Assembly (NCBI RefSeq): GCF_910584465.1 | Contig: NZ_CAJUBK010000025.1 | Coordinates: forward strand, 1-31,658 | DNA length: 31,658 bases | Direction of reading: 5' to 3' | DNA from: an uncultured Oscillibacter sp. | Lineage (GTDB): Bacteria > Bacillota > Clostridia > Oscillospirales > Oscillospiraceae | Part shown: piece by piece, positions 1 to 9,364 of the stretch | Layout: each line of letters starts with the position of its first letter | Position numbering within the stretch: the stretch's first letter is position 1 | The notes under the pieces: model-generated | Database searches by the model: none | What the model was told of the DNA's origin: nothing | The model's input: only the letters and a program-made list of their open reading frames with translations | Position numbers and translations under genes: made by a program

Positions 1-58
1 CCCCGGGAGGCCCCCTCTCCCGCTCCGATCTCCTGCGTCTTTCAGTTAATCGATTACG

Positions 59-93
59 AAATCGTACGAACTTTCGTAGTTCGTACGATTTTT
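59..93 (+). terminator. Rho-independent terminator at left edge
   Basis: A perfect 14-bp inverted repeat (59-72 with 78-91, AAATCGTACGAACT and its complement) encloses the loop TTCGT. The right arm runs into five T residues. It most likely ends transcription of a gene left of the window and insulates the amino-sugar operon. Confidence 0.85.
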
Positions 94-137
94 CTATAAA
101 CCGGACTTAGGGCCCTATTATTTACAATTTCTACAAG

Positions 138-208
138 TATAATGATGATACGAGGGTCGTGTTTGTGGATTTTCCCTACCGCTCCCTCACATGTGTATCA
201 TACACATG
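138..208 (+). promoter_or_regulatory. Putative promoter and palindromic operator of the amino-sugar operon
   Basis: A consensus -10 box TATAAT lies at 138-143 but no good -35 box sits 16-18 bp upstream, which would fit an activator-dependent promoter. Downstream, 27 bp before the first start codon, is a perfect palindrome CATGTGTA-TCA-TACACATG (190-208). It could be a repressor operator or a hairpin just ahead of the ribosome binding site. No regulator gene is adjacent. Confidence 0.5.
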
Positions 209-234
209 GATCTTATCATAAGAGGAGAATGACG

Positions 235-1551
235 ATGAAAAAGTTTCTTGCAGCCCTGCTCGCTCTCGTGATGGTCCTGTCCCTGGCCGCCTGCGGCGGC
301 GACAAGGGCGGCGACACCACGCCCCCTCCCGCCGACACCGGCACCGAGGCTCCCCCCGCCGACACCGGTTCCGGGGAGAAGACCGCCATCAAGGTGATCG
401 CCGCCGAGTACGGCCAGAACACCAAACAGTGGTGGGCCGACTTCGTCACCGAGTTCAACGGCAGCCATGACGACATCGAGCTGACCGTGGAGGCGGTGTC
501 CTGGAACGACATCTACACGGTCGTCAACACCCGGGTCGCCAACAACGACGCCCCCGACATCCTGAACATCGACGTGTTCGCGGACTACGTGGCCGACGAC
601 CTGCTCCTGCCCATCCAGGACTGCGTCTCCGACGAGACCTACGCCAAGTTCTACGACGCCTTCCTGGAGCAGTCCAACATCGACGGCACCATCTGGGCCA
701 TCCCCGACCTGGCCTCCGCCCGCGCCATGTACTACAACAAGGACATCCTGGAAGCCGCCGGCGTGGAAGTCCCCACCACCTGGGACGAGCTGAGGGCCGC
801 CTGCGAGGCGATCAAGGCCTATGACCCCAGCATCTATCCCTGGGGCATCGACATGACCACCGACGAGGGCCAGGCCGCCTTCGCCTACTACATCTGGAAC
901 AACGGCAGCGACTTCACCGACGCCTCCGGGAACTGGACCCTGGACGCGGACGCCAACGTGGAAGCCATCGAATACGCCATCGGCCTGGTCAAGGACGGCC
1001 TGACCAACACCGATCCCGCCAACGAGACCCGCTACGCCCTGCAGGATCTGTTCGGCGCCGGCAAGCTGGCCATGATGATCGGCCCCAACTCCATCCCCAC
1101 CTACATCGCCGACAACTACGCCAAGGCCAACACCCCCGCCGAGGAGCAGATCGACTACGCCTTCGCGGCCATCCCGACCAACGGCGGGAACGCCTCCGTC
1201 TCCGCCGGCGTCATGGACCGCTTCATGGTCTTCGACAACGACGACTCCGACGAGAAGATCGAGGCCATCAAGGAGTTCTTCGACTTCTTCTATGAGGACG
1301 GCCGTTACTCCGACTGGGTGCTGATGGAGGGCTTCCTGCCCGCCACCTCCGCCGGCGGCGAGATCGTGGCCAAGGCCGACGAGAGCATGGCCCCCTGGGT
1401 CGACATCGTGGGCTCCTGCAAATTCTATCCCACCGCCAAGGCCGAGTGGGCCGACGTGAAGCAGGGCGTCATCGACGTGGAGCAGCAGGCCCTCCTGGGC
1501 GGCAGCGTCGAGGAACTGCTGAACGATCTCCAGGCTACGATCGCCGGCTAA
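235..1551 (+). CDS. Lipoprotein solute-binding protein of sugar ABC importer (MalE/UgpB type)
   Basis: This is the extracellular sugar-capture lipoprotein of the ABC importer encoded with it. The 438-residue protein starts with a lysine pair, a hydrophobic core and the lipobox LAAC with Cys20 as lipidation site. A low-complexity Pro/Thr/Asp/Gly linker (about 21-45) follows, then a type-1 solute-binding fold. Recognisable are the RAMYYNKDILEAAG-type segment near 165 and a C-terminal half rich in Trp and Asp/Glu. The ATG at 235 is preferred over upstream in-frame codons because AGAGGAGAA lies just upstream and the leader begins exactly there. The downstream kinase, nagB and nagA point to N-acetylglucosamine or a chito-oligosaccharide as ligand; this is inferred from context. 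An intercistronic hairpin after the gene probably lets it be expressed more than the permeases. Confidence 0.9.
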   Translation: MKKFLAALLALVMVLSLAACGGDKGGDTTPPPADTGTEAPPADTGSGEKTAIKVIAAEYGQNTKQWWADFVTEFNGSHDDIELTVEAVSWNDIYTVVNTRVANNDAPDILNIDVFADYVADDLLLPIQDCVSDETYAKFYDAFLEQSNIDGTIWAIPDLASARAMYYNKDILEAAGVEVPTTWDELRAACEAIKAYDPSIYPWGIDMTTDEGQAAFAYYIWNNGSDFTDASGNWTLDADANVEAIEYAIGLVKDGLTNTDPANETRYALQDLFGAGKLAMMIGPNSIPTYIADNYAKANTPAEEQIDYAFAAIPTNGGNASVSAGVMDRFMVFDNDDSDEKIEAIKEFFDFFYEDGRYSDWVLMEGFLPATSAGGEIVAKADESMAPWVDIVGSCKFYPTAKAEWADVKQGVIDVEQQALLGGSVEELLNDLQATIAG

Positions 1552-1589
1552 AAAGACCTCACCCTTCCAGCGCTTGCAGCGAACCACCG

Positions 1590-1620
1590 CGGGGGCCGGG
1601 CCTGAACGGCCCGGCCCCCG
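1590..1620 (+). terminator. Intercistronic GC hairpin after binding-protein gene
   Basis: A perfect 13-bp GC stem (1590-1602 with 1608-1620) with loop TGAAC is followed by TCTTCTTCC rather than a clean T run. It sits between the binding-protein and permease genes of one operon, so it is more likely an attenuator or mRNA-stabilising hairpin that raises binding-protein levels than a complete terminator. Confidence 0.65.
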
Positions 1621-1714
1621 TCTTCTTCCAGCCGTTCTCAAAGCGCGGCGGCCCCGCCGGGTTTTGACAGCGGCCGGAAGACGCTTCGATCCCAACTATA
1701 GAGGAGGTGTCCCC

Positions 1715-2671
1715 GTGAGTACAAAGACCCCTGCCGCCCCGGCGGCGTCTGAGGAGCTGGCCAGGAAGGCCCCCCGTCCCTCCGGGAGCAAAAAGATCTT
1801 CCGCAAGATCGAGCCTTACATCTGGATCGCCCCCAGCATCATCCTGATGGCCATCTTCATCGTGACCCCCATCGTCAAGGTGTTCCAGCTCTCCATGAGC
1901 AAGGTGACCCGGGCGGGCCTGGTCAAGGGCTATAACAACTTCGAGAACTTCAGCAAGGTCCTCAAGAGCCCCGCCTTCGCCCTGGTGCTGAAGAACACCA
2001 TCGTCTGGACCATCGCCGTGGTGGTCATCTCCACCGTGCTGGGCTTCATGCTGGCCCTGGTGCTGAACAACCAGTTCCGGGGCCGGAAGGTGGCCCGGGC
2101 CATCGTGGTCTTCCCCTGGGCCACCACGCTGGTCATCCAGGCCAGCGCCTGGAACTTCATCATCAACAAGGACTACGGCACCCTGAACACCCTGCTGATG
2201 AAGGTCGGCCTCATCAGCGCCCCGGTGAACTGGACGCCCACCCCGGGAGCCTACTTCGCCTGGGAGATCGCCTGCGGCATCTTCGTCACCATCCCCTTCG
2301 TCACCTTCTGCGTGCTCTCCGGCCTCCAGAGCATCGACGCCTCCTATTACGAGGCGGCCACCGTGGACGGGGCCGGGTACTTCCAGAAGCTGTTCAGCAT
2401 CACCCTGCCCCTAGTGAAGTCCTCTTTGACGGTGGCCACGGTGCTGAACATCATCTACGTCTTCAACTCCTTCCCCATCATCTGGACCATGACCAAGGGC
2501 GACCCGGCCAACCACACGGACACCCTGGTCACCTACCTCTACAAGCTGGCCTTCTACAACGGCAAGCAGGGCGAGGCCTCCGCCGTCTCGGTCATCGGCT
2601 TCCTCATCCTGCTGGTCTGCGCCAGCGTCTACATGATCTACACCCTGCGGAAAGGAGATGACGACCTGTGA
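1715..2671 (+). CDS. Sugar ABC transporter permease, MalF/UgpA type
   Basis: This is one of two membrane subunits of the importer. The 318-residue protein has a charged cytoplasmic N-terminus of about 35 residues, then about six hydrophobic segments. The first is near residues 38-60. The EAA loop that contacts the ATPase is clear: EAA starting at E213, then DGAGYFQKLF and a conserved Pro. The start is GTG at 1715, eight bases after GAGGAGG (1701-1707); an upstream ATG in the same frame has no ribosome binding site and would run through the intercistronic hairpin. Its stop overlaps the next gene's GTG by four bases, indicating translational coupling to the partner permease. Confidence 0.9.
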   Translation: MSTKTPAAPAASEELARKAPRPSGSKKIFRKIEPYIWIAPSIILMAIFIVTPIVKVFQLSMSKVTRAGLVKGYNNFENFSKVLKSPAFALVLKNTIVWTIAVVVISTVLGFMLALVLNNQFRGRKVARAIVVFPWATTLVIQASAWNFIINKDYGTLNTLLMKVGLISAPVNWTPTPGAYFAWEIACGIFVTIPFVTFCVLSGLQSIDASYYEAATVDGAGYFQKLFSITLPLVKSSLTVATVLNIIYVFNSFPIIWTMTKGDPANHTDTLVTYLYKLAFYNGKQGEASAVSVIGFLILLVCASVYMIYTLRKGDDDL

Positions 2672-3531
2672 GCCAGCCCGTGAACGCCGTGAAAAAGCCC
2701 GTCTCCGTGAAGAAGACGATCCTGCGCGTCCTGCTCTACTTCGTCGTCCTGGACGTGTGCGTCATCACCCTGTACCCCTACTTCGCCATGCTGTGCACCG
2801 CCCTGAAGAACCGGGTGGAGATCTTCTCCGGCGGCACCATCCTGCCCGTCGTGCCCCTGTGGTCCAACTTCATCGACATCTGGAGCCGGGCCCCCATGGC
2901 CAAGTACATGCTCAACTCCGTCCTCATCGCCGGCGGATCCACCATCATCGCCATGATCTGCGGCATCCCCGCGGCCTACGCCCTGGCCCGGATGAAGTTC
3001 AAGGGCCAGACCGCCTTCCTGGGCTTCGTCATCGTCTCCCAGATGTTCGCCCCGGTGGTGCTGCTCATCGGCATCTACCAGGTCATGCAGCGCCTGGGCC
3101 TGACGGACAACATCCTGGGCCTGGTCTTCATCAACGCCGCCTTCAACCAGGCGTTCACCATCTGGCTGCTCCGGGGCACCTTCATGGGCATCTCCGCGGA
3201 GATGGAGCAGGCCGCCACCATCGACGGCTGCACCCGGGTCCAGTCCATGATGAAGGTCCTGCTCCCCGTGGCGGCCCCGGGCATCGTCACCACGCTGATC
3301 TTCATCTTCATCAACGCCTGGAACGAGTACACGGTCGCCCTGTGCCTCATCTCCACCGACACGCTCAAGCCGCTGACCGTGGGCATCAACACCTTCAACG
3401 GCTATAACATGATCGAGTGGCAGTACCTCTTCGCGGCCTCCATCTTCGCCATCATCCCCGTGGTCATCCTGTTCATGTGCATCGAGAAGAACCTGGTCAG
3501 CGGCCTGGCCTCCGGCGGCGTGAAGGGCTGA
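2668..3531 (+). CDS. Sugar ABC transporter permease, MalG/UgpE type
   Basis: This is the second membrane subunit and forms a heterodimer with the preceding permease. It is 287 residues with about six transmembrane segments; the first follows a Lys-rich N-terminus. The EAA loop reads EQAATIDGC from E180, with Lys and the conserved Pro following. The start is GTG inside the four-base overlap GTGA with the upstream stop; AAAGGAGA lies about 12 bases before it, within the end of the upstream gene. The length and C-terminal hydrophobic segment followed by a short basic tail are normal for the family. Confidence 0.9.
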   Translation: MSQPVNAVKKPVSVKKTILRVLLYFVVLDVCVITLYPYFAMLCTALKNRVEIFSGGTILPVVPLWSNFIDIWSRAPMAKYMLNSVLIAGGSTIIAMICGIPAAYALARMKFKGQTAFLGFVIVSQMFAPVVLLIGIYQVMQRLGLTDNILGLVFINAAFNQAFTIWLLRGTFMGISAEMEQAATIDGCTRVQSMMKVLLPVAAPGIVTTLIFIFINAWNEYTVALCLISTDTLKPLTVGINTFNGYNMIEWQYLFAASIFAIIPVVILFMCIEKNLVSGLASGGVKG

Positions 3532-3574
3532 GCCCCCGCCGGACCTGACCATGATACGTTTAGGAGGAACGCCT

Positions 3575-4951
3575 ATGGAACGTTTCGGCATCTCCGTCCA
3601 GATCGAGAACGTCCCCGAGCTCGATCCGGAGTTCATCCCCATCCTGCGGTTCAACGCCGCCTTCCTGGAGACCGCGAAAAAGCCCGTGGCCATCGCCGTA
3701 GAGCGCTCGGACGGGCAGATCGCCGCCGCCCGGACCTTCATCCACGGCACGCCGGAGAAGGCGGAGGCGGACCGGTACTACATCGACCGCCTGGTGAAGA
3801 CGGCCCTGTGGATGCAGGGCGGCTTCCGGATCTACGTGGACGACCGGGGCATCTATGACTACCTCTGCTCCGTCTACTGCCGGGGCGGGGAGCGGGAGTT
3901 CGACTGGGACTTCATGGCGGGGGTCTACGAGCATCCCTTCGAGGTGGTGCTGACGGACGCCGTCCCCGAGAGCCATGACGCCCCCAAGGCCATGGGCGGC
4001 CATCTGGAGGGCTGCCGCATCGGCTTCGACGCAGGCGGCTCCGACCGGAAGGTCTCCGCCGTCATCGACGGCGAGACGGTCTTCTCCGAGGAGGTCGTCT
4101 GGCTGCCCAAGGTCAACCCGGACCCCGACTATCACTACGACGGCATCGTCTCCGCCCTGAAGTCCGCCGCCGCCCACATGCCCCGGGTGGACGCGGTGGG
4201 CGTCAGCTCCGCCGGGATCTACATCAACGACCGGGCCATGGTGGCCTCCCTCTTCCTCAAAGTCCCCAAGGACCTCTACGAGACGAAGGTCAAGGACATC
4301 TATATCCGGGCCATCACCGACACCTTCGGCGACGTGCCCTATGCCGTGGCCAACGACGGCGACGTCTCCGCCCTGGCGGGGACCATGAGCCTGGACGACA
4401 ACAACGTCCTGGGCATCGCCATGGGCACCAGCGAGGCGGCGGGCTATGTGGACGGGGACGGCTGCATCACCGGCTGGCTGAACGAGCTGGCCTTCGTCCC
4501 CGTGGACGCGGCCCCGGGCGCCATGCGGGACGAGTGGAGCGGCGACATCGGCTGCGGCGTGAAGTACTTCTGCCAGGACGGCGTCATCAAGCTGGCTCCC
4601 CGGGCGGGGATCGAGCTGGACGAGTCCGCCTCCCCCGCCGAGAAGCTGAAGGCCGTCCAGGCCCTGATGGAAGCGGACGACCCCAGGGCCGCGAAGATCT
4701 ATGCGTCCATCGGCTGCTACCTGGGCCACACCCTGCCATACTACCACCAGCACTATGGCTTCCGCTACGTGCTGCTGCTGGGCCGGGTCATGAGCGGCAA
4801 GGGCGGCGACCTCCTCCTGGAGACCTGCCGCCGGGTGCTGGAGGACGAATATCCCGCATGCGCCGCCGCCATCCGGCTGACCCTGCCGGACGAGAAGTTC
4901 CGCCGCGTGGGCCAGTCCATGGCCGCCGCCAGCCTGCCCGCTCCCTCCTGA
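3575..4951 (+). CDS. ROK-like sugar kinase with an N-terminal extension (putative GlcNAc kinase)
   Basis: The likely role is ATP-dependent phosphorylation of the imported amino sugar to GlcNAc-6-phosphate, the substrate of NagA. The protein is 458 residues, against about 300 for ordinary ROK kinases. The phosphate-binding motif GFDAGGS starts only at residue 150, so roughly 145 residues precede the kinase fold and match nothing I recognise. A catalytic-type Asp lies in NDGD (260-263), followed by an MGTSEAAGY segment. The usual ROK zinc motif CxCGxxGC is absent, so it is a divergent member. The start at 3575 has TAGGAGGAA upstream; an ATG eight codons earlier lacks a site. ABC import delivers unphosphorylated sugar, so a kinase is needed in this operon. 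Substrate is inferred. Confidence 0.75.
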   Translation: MERFGISVQIENVPELDPEFIPILRFNAAFLETAKKPVAIAVERSDGQIAAARTFIHGTPEKAEADRYYIDRLVKTALWMQGGFRIYVDDRGIYDYLCSVYCRGGEREFDWDFMAGVYEHPFEVVLTDAVPESHDAPKAMGGHLEGCRIGFDAGGSDRKVSAVIDGETVFSEEVVWLPKVNPDPDYHYDGIVSALKSAAAHMPRVDAVGVSSAGIYINDRAMVASLFLKVPKDLYETKVKDIYIRAITDTFGDVPYAVANDGDVSALAGTMSLDDNNVLGIAMGTSEAAGYVDGDGCITGWLNELAFVPVDAAPGAMRDEWSGDIGCGVKYFCQDGVIKLAPRAGIELDESASPAEKLKAVQALMEADDPRAAKIYASIGCYLGHTLPYYHQHYGFRYVLLLGRVMSGKGGDLLLETCRRVLEDEYPACAAAIRLTLPDEKFRRVGQSMAAASLPAPS

Positions 4952-5061
4952 ACGGAGGAGATGCCAAAAGAGCTCCCGACCCCTCGGACCGCCGCCGCCC
5001 GCTCACCCGAGCCGGAGCGGCGCCGGCCCCCATCAAATCGATACAGGAGGAACCTGCCGTT

Positions 5062-5808
5062 ATGAAGATCTATCGCGAGAAGGACTACGACGCCATGAGC
5101 CGCCGCGCGGCGCAGATCATCGCCGCCGAGATCGGCCACGACCCCGCCTGCGTGCTGGGCCTGGCCACCGGCTCCACGCCGGAGGGGACCTACAAGTACC
5201 TGGTGGACTGGTACGGGGAGGGCCGCCTCAGCTTCCGGGACGTCCGGTCCGTCAACCTGGATGAGTACCGGGGGCTGGCCCCGGAGCATGACCAGAGCTA
5301 TCGGTACTTCATGCAGAAGAACCTCTTCGACCATGTGGACATCCGCCCGGAGAACACCCGGGTCCCCGACGGCCTCGCCGCAGATCCCGATGCGGAGTGC
5401 GCCGGGTACGACGCCTATATCCGCTCCCTGGGCTATGCGGACCTCCAGCTCCTGGGCGTGGGCCGCAACGGCCACATCGGCTTCAACGAGCCCGGGGACT
5501 GCTTCGTCAAGGAGACCCATGTGGTGGACCTGGCGGAGAGCACCATCGACGCCAACGCCCGCTTCTTCGCCAGCCGGGACGACGTGCCCAAGCAGGCCGT
5601 CAGCATGGGCATGGGCGCGATCATGGGGGCCAAGAAGGTCCTCCTGTGCGCCAGCGGCGCGGATAAGGCCGACGCCATCCTCGGCTGTGTCTGCGGGCCC
5701 ATCAGCCCCCGCTGCCCCGCCTCCATCCTCCAGCTCCACCCCAATGTGGTCCTGGTGATCGATGAGGCCGCCGCCAGCAGGCTGGACGCCGCCGGGGCCG
5801 CCCTATGA
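5062..5808 (+). CDS. nagB: Glucosamine-6-phosphate deaminase
   Basis: It converts glucosamine-6-phosphate to fructose-6-phosphate and ammonia in the cytoplasm, the last step before glycolysis. The 248-residue length is typical of Firmicute NagB. Family motifs are intact: LATGSTPEGTY (34-44, phosphate loop), NLDEYRGL (65-72, proton-transfer Asp67), and GVGRNGHIGFNEPG (132-145) with catalytic His138 and Glu143. SMGMGAIMGA and a C-terminal LHPNV segment also fit. The start is set by ACAGGAGGAA upstream of 5062; about 110 bp of GC-rich spacer separates it from the kinase. It overlaps nagA by four bases (ATGA). Confidence 0.96.
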   Translation: MKIYREKDYDAMSRRAAQIIAAEIGHDPACVLGLATGSTPEGTYKYLVDWYGEGRLSFRDVRSVNLDEYRGLAPEHDQSYRYFMQKNLFDHVDIRPENTRVPDGLAADPDAECAGYDAYIRSLGYADLQLLGVGRNGHIGFNEPGDCFVKETHVVDLAESTIDANARFFASRDDVPKQAVSMGMGAIMGAKKVLLCASGADKADAILGCVCGPISPRCPASILQLHPNVVLVIDEAAASRLDAAGAAL

Positions 5809-6926
5809 GGATCGTCAACGGCCAGGTCTTCGACCTGGGACAGGGCTTCACCGCCCGCGACGTCTGCACCGACGGCCCCCTCCTCTCCAGCGCCAGCGGC
5901 GACGGCGCCGTCCTGGACGCCTCCGGCTGCTACGTGATCCCCGGCCTGGTGGATGTCCATTTCCACGGCGCGGTGGGCGAGGACTTCAGCGACGCCACGC
6001 CGGAGGGCCTGCAGAAGATCGCGGATTATGAGCTCTCCCGGGGCGTGACGTACATCTGTCCCGCCGGCATGACCCTCCCGGAGGAGCAGCTGACCGCCGT
6101 GTGCAAGAACGCCGCCGCCCACCGGGCCAGGCAGGCCGGGGGCGCAGAGCTCGTGGGCATCCATCTGGAGGGCCCCTTCCTCAACGCCGCCAAGAAGGGC
6201 GCGCAGAACGGCGCCTACCTCCACGATCCCGACGCCGCCATGCTGGAGCGCCTGCAGGCGGCGGCGGAGGGCTGTGTCAGGCTGGTCACCATCGCCCCGG
6301 AGCAGCCGGGAGCGATGGAGTTCATCCGCGCCGCCGCGGACATGGGCATCGCCGTCTCCCTGGGGCACACCACGGCGGACTACGACACGGCGAAGGCCGC
6401 TCTCGAAGCGGGCGCGGACCACGCCACCCACCTCTACAACGCCATGCCGCCTCTGGCCCACCGGGACCCGGGCGTGGTCGGCGCGGCGTTCGACGACCCG
6501 AAGACCTTCGCGGAGCTGATCTGCGACGGCATCCATATCCACCCCGCCGTGGTGCGGGCCACGTTCCGCCTCTTCGGGCCGGAGCGGATGCTGCTGATCT
6601 CCGACACCATGCGGGCGGCGGGGATGCCGGACGGCGACTATACGCTGGGCGGTCTGGCCGTGGCCGTGAAGGGCCCCCTCTGCACCCTGGCGGACGGGAC
6701 CATCGCCGGGTCTGCCACGGACCTGATGGCCTGCCTGCGCACCGCCGTGTCCTTCGGCATCCCCCTGGCGGACGCGGTCCGGGCCGCATCCTACAACCCC
6801 GCCCGATCCATCGGCATCGAGGGGCGCGTCGGCACCCTGGACGCCGGCAAGGAAGCCAGCCTGGTCCTGCTGGACCAAAAGGACCTGTCCATCCGGGAGA
6901 TCTTGTTCAAGGGGCAGGCAGTCTGA
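5805..6926 (+). CDS. nagA: N-acetylglucosamine-6-phosphate deacetylase
   Basis: It hydrolyses N-acetylglucosamine-6-phosphate to glucosamine-6-phosphate and acetate, feeding NagB. The 373-residue amidohydrolase has the metal-site HFH (H52, H54), the metal-bridging Glu in HLEGPF (E122), His188 in GHTTADYD, HATHLYNAM (206-214, including H209) and the catalytic Asp267 in LISDTM. All expected catalytic positions are present. The ATG overlaps the nagB stop, so the two are translationally coupled. NagB before NagA is a common Firmicute order. Confidence 0.96.
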   Translation: MRIVNGQVFDLGQGFTARDVCTDGPLLSSASGDGAVLDASGCYVIPGLVDVHFHGAVGEDFSDATPEGLQKIADYELSRGVTYICPAGMTLPEEQLTAVCKNAAAHRARQAGGAELVGIHLEGPFLNAAKKGAQNGAYLHDPDAAMLERLQAAAEGCVRLVTIAPEQPGAMEFIRAAADMGIAVSLGHTTADYDTAKAALEAGADHATHLYNAMPPLAHRDPGVVGAAFDDPKTFAELICDGIHIHPAVVRATFRLFGPERMLLISDTMRAAGMPDGDYTLGGLAVAVKGPLCTLADGTIAGSATDLMACLRTAVSFGIPLADAVRAASYNPARSIGIEGRVGTLDAGKEASLVLLDQKDLSIREILFKGQAV

Positions 6927-7146
6927 CCCATGCCCTCGCTGGGACCGGCGGAGCTCCTCCGCCTCCCATAAAATCAACGGGCCGGCGGCTACTCCATTCC
7001 CATAGCCCCCGGCACCAAACGAAAAGGAGGAGACCCCCGCTCCACTTGCGGTGCGGCAGTGTGGAGACCTGCCGTAATGCCCTCGGGGACCCGCTCCCCG
7101 GGGCGAGGCGGAGCCGGCGGAGGCCGCTTCGTCAAAGTGACACGCT
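6927..7146 (+). other. Structured intergenic leader before the ATPase gene
   Basis: This 220-bp GC-rich gap contains a short perfect hairpin GGCGGAG-CTC-CTCCGCC (6947-6963), a strong unused ribosome-binding-like AAAAGGAGGAG (around 7020) and further GC inverted repeats around 7030-7110. No coding sequence is supported. The ATPase start has no good Shine-Dalgarno at normal distance; a GGAGG lies about 23 bases upstream, so folding of this leader may matter for its translation. Confidence 0.4.
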
Positions 7147-8322
<1,176 letters not shown>

Positions 8323-8342
8323 AAGCCTCTTCCCGTAGGAAG

Positions 8343-8375
8343 GCCGGTACAGACGCTGTCTGTACCGGCTTTTTT
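8343..8375 (+). terminator. Rho-independent terminator of the amino-sugar operon
   Basis: A perfect 12-bp stem GCCGGTACAGAC (8343-8354 with 8358-8369) with loop GCT is followed by six T residues, 20 bases after the ATPase stop codon. Confidence 0.95.
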
Positions 8376-8407
8376 ACCTGGAGGCGCAGGCGATCTCCCC
8401 AAAACAG

Positions 8408-8436
8408 TTGATTTTTCCCGCCGTTTCCTGTAAACT
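8408..8436 (+). promoter_or_regulatory. Sigma-70-type promoter upstream of the rhodanese gene
   Basis: TTGATT (8408-8413), a 17-bp spacer and TAAACT (8431-8436) form a plausible housekeeping promoter. The transcript would have a leader of about 165 bases before the rhodanese start. The rest of the gap from 8323 holds only the terminator. Confidence 0.5.
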
Positions 8437-8608
8437 AGAGCGATCCCCGAAAATAATGAGGAAAAGCGAGGCACGGCCAGGCACCGCAGGGCAAGGCAGA
8501 GGGCCGCCGCCCGTCAAGGACGCCAGCGCAGCCCTGGTCCGCCGGACTCTCCTCAGCATCTTTGGGGACCGCCCCAGGTCCTAACTCTTCCCATACAGGA
8601 GGCATCCT

Positions 8609-9028
8609 ATGAGACCGTTCTTTCTCCTCGCCGCCGTCATCTGCTTCGGCATGGCCATCCTCAAGTCCTACTCCGCCCGGATGTCCGTGAAGTCCACGGT
8701 CCGCGCCAAGCCCAACGCTCCGTACCTGACCCTCACCCCGGAGGCCGCCAAGGCCCGCCTGGACGCCAGCGAGGAGGTCATCCTCCTGGACGTGCGCACC
8801 CAGGAGGAATACGACGCCGGCCACATCCCCGGCGCCGTCTGCCTGCCCAACGAGGACATCCAGGCGGACCTGCCCCTGCCCTTCGAGAAGGAGTCGGAGA
8901 TCTTGGTCTACTGCCATTCCGGCCATCGCAGCGCCGAAGCGGCGGACAAGCTGGCCTCTATGGGCTATCGCAACGTCGCCGACTTCGGCGGCATCCAGGA
9001 CTGGCCCTATGAGACGACCACCGACTGA
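8609..9028 (+). CDS. Membrane-anchored single-domain rhodanese
   Basis: This is a sulfurtransferase-type protein. The 139 residues begin with a hydrophobic segment (about 3-17) that is either a membrane anchor or an uncleaved signal. One rhodanese domain follows: LTPEAAKARLD, LLDVRTQEEYDAGHIPGA, and the active-site loop YCHSGHRS with the persulfide-carrying Cys102. The loop CHSGHRS fits the CxxGxR sulfurtransferase pattern, not an arsenate reductase or phosphatase. AGGAGGCAT precedes the ATG. It has its own promoter and stands alone between the operon terminator and the island, so no partner can be named. Confidence 0.88.
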   Translation: MRPFFLLAAVICFGMAILKSYSARMSVKSTVRAKPNAPYLTLTPEAAKARLDASEEVILLDVRTQEEYDAGHIPGAVCLPNEDIQADLPLPFEKESEILVYCHSGHRSAEAADKLASMGYRNVADFGGIQDWPYETTTD

Positions 9029-9038
9029 CGGCGGAACG

Positions 9039-9088
9039 CCCCGGCCCTGACCGGCAGGCGGTATCCACCGCCTGTCGGGAGGCCGGGG
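9039..9088 (+). terminator. GC hairpin after the rhodanese gene
   Basis: Nested inverted repeats CCCCGGCC (9039-9046 with 9081-9088) and CCGGCAGGCGG (9051-9061 with CCGCCTGTCGG 9068-9078, one G-U pair) form one long stem-loop ten bases after the stop. There is no T tract, so it may be a Rho-aided or mRNA-stabilising end rather than a classic terminator. Confidence 0.55.
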
Positions 9089-9188
9089 CCATGGCGGGAA
9101 AGCGCATGTCTGCTCCGCCCGAGGGTGACCGCCCTCCGAAACGCAAGGAAAACACCCCTCAAAGCCTTGCGGCCCTGAGGAGTGGGTG

Positions 9189-9234
9189 TGGTTGCGGAGA
9201 CAGGACTTGAACCTGCGACCTCCGGGTTATGAGC
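9189..9234 (-). pseudogene. 3' fragment of an initiator-type tRNA-Met gene (attachment-site scar)
   Basis: Read on the minus strand, these 46 bases match from memory the 3' part of a bacterial initiator tRNA: CAT anticodon loop GCTCATAACCC, variable loop, T arm GCAGG-TTCAAGT-CCTGT and acceptor end CTCCGCA plus encoded ACCA. The 5' strand of the anticodon stem (GGG) is replaced by GTA, and no D arm or properly paired anticodon stem exists, so it cannot be a working tRNA. A precise 3' tRNA remnant beside AT-richer foreign genes is the usual scar of a tyrosine-integrase element that inserted into a tRNA gene. The intact tRNA must lie elsewhere. Confidence 0.75.
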
Positions 9235-9364
9235 TACGATCCAAAGTACCACTTGGACATTTCCCGCACTTTTTGAAAGGATTCCATCCAAGGTCCGCTC
9301 CTTTCCCACACTCTTTTCTCTATTGACTCCACTGCCTTTTTCCGGTTCTGGGTCAGGTTATGGG
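9235..9364. other. Non-coding junction beside the tRNA fragment
   Basis: This AT-richer stretch lies between the tRNA fragment and the putative antitoxin gene. Apart from copy A of an imperfect repeat (9343-9360) I see no gene, promoter or terminator. Together with the hairpin (9039-9088) and tRNA scar it fills the gene-free interval from 9029. Confidence 0.4.
9343..9360. repeat. Imperfect direct repeat, copy A (second copy about 10144-10161)
   Basis: The text CTGGGTCAGGTTATGGGT here recurs as CTGGGTCAAGTTATAGGT at about 10144-10161 (16 of 18 identical), each preceded by a similar pyrimidine-rich stretch. Copy A follows the stop of the putative antitoxin gene and copy B covers the end of the 58-codon gene. 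The two bracket the PIN-domain pair, so they may mark a duplication or an insertion boundary. Confidence 0.5.

Noticed and set aside
187..1695. A 502-codon minus-strand frame opposite the first binding-protein gene
   Set aside because: Same antisense artefact: Gly/Val-rich repeats, no start signal, no family resemblance.
9189..9262. A complete tRNA on the minus strand using TGCGGGA as acceptor 5' strand
   Set aside because: Six of seven acceptor pairs can form and a weak D-like stem exists, but the anticodon stem cannot pair, so it is not a functional tRNA.
9007..9309. A minus-strand frame encoding a VAGSSPVSAT-like peptide
   Set aside because: This peptide is the well-known false translation of tRNA 3' sequences; it supports the tRNA fragment rather than a protein.
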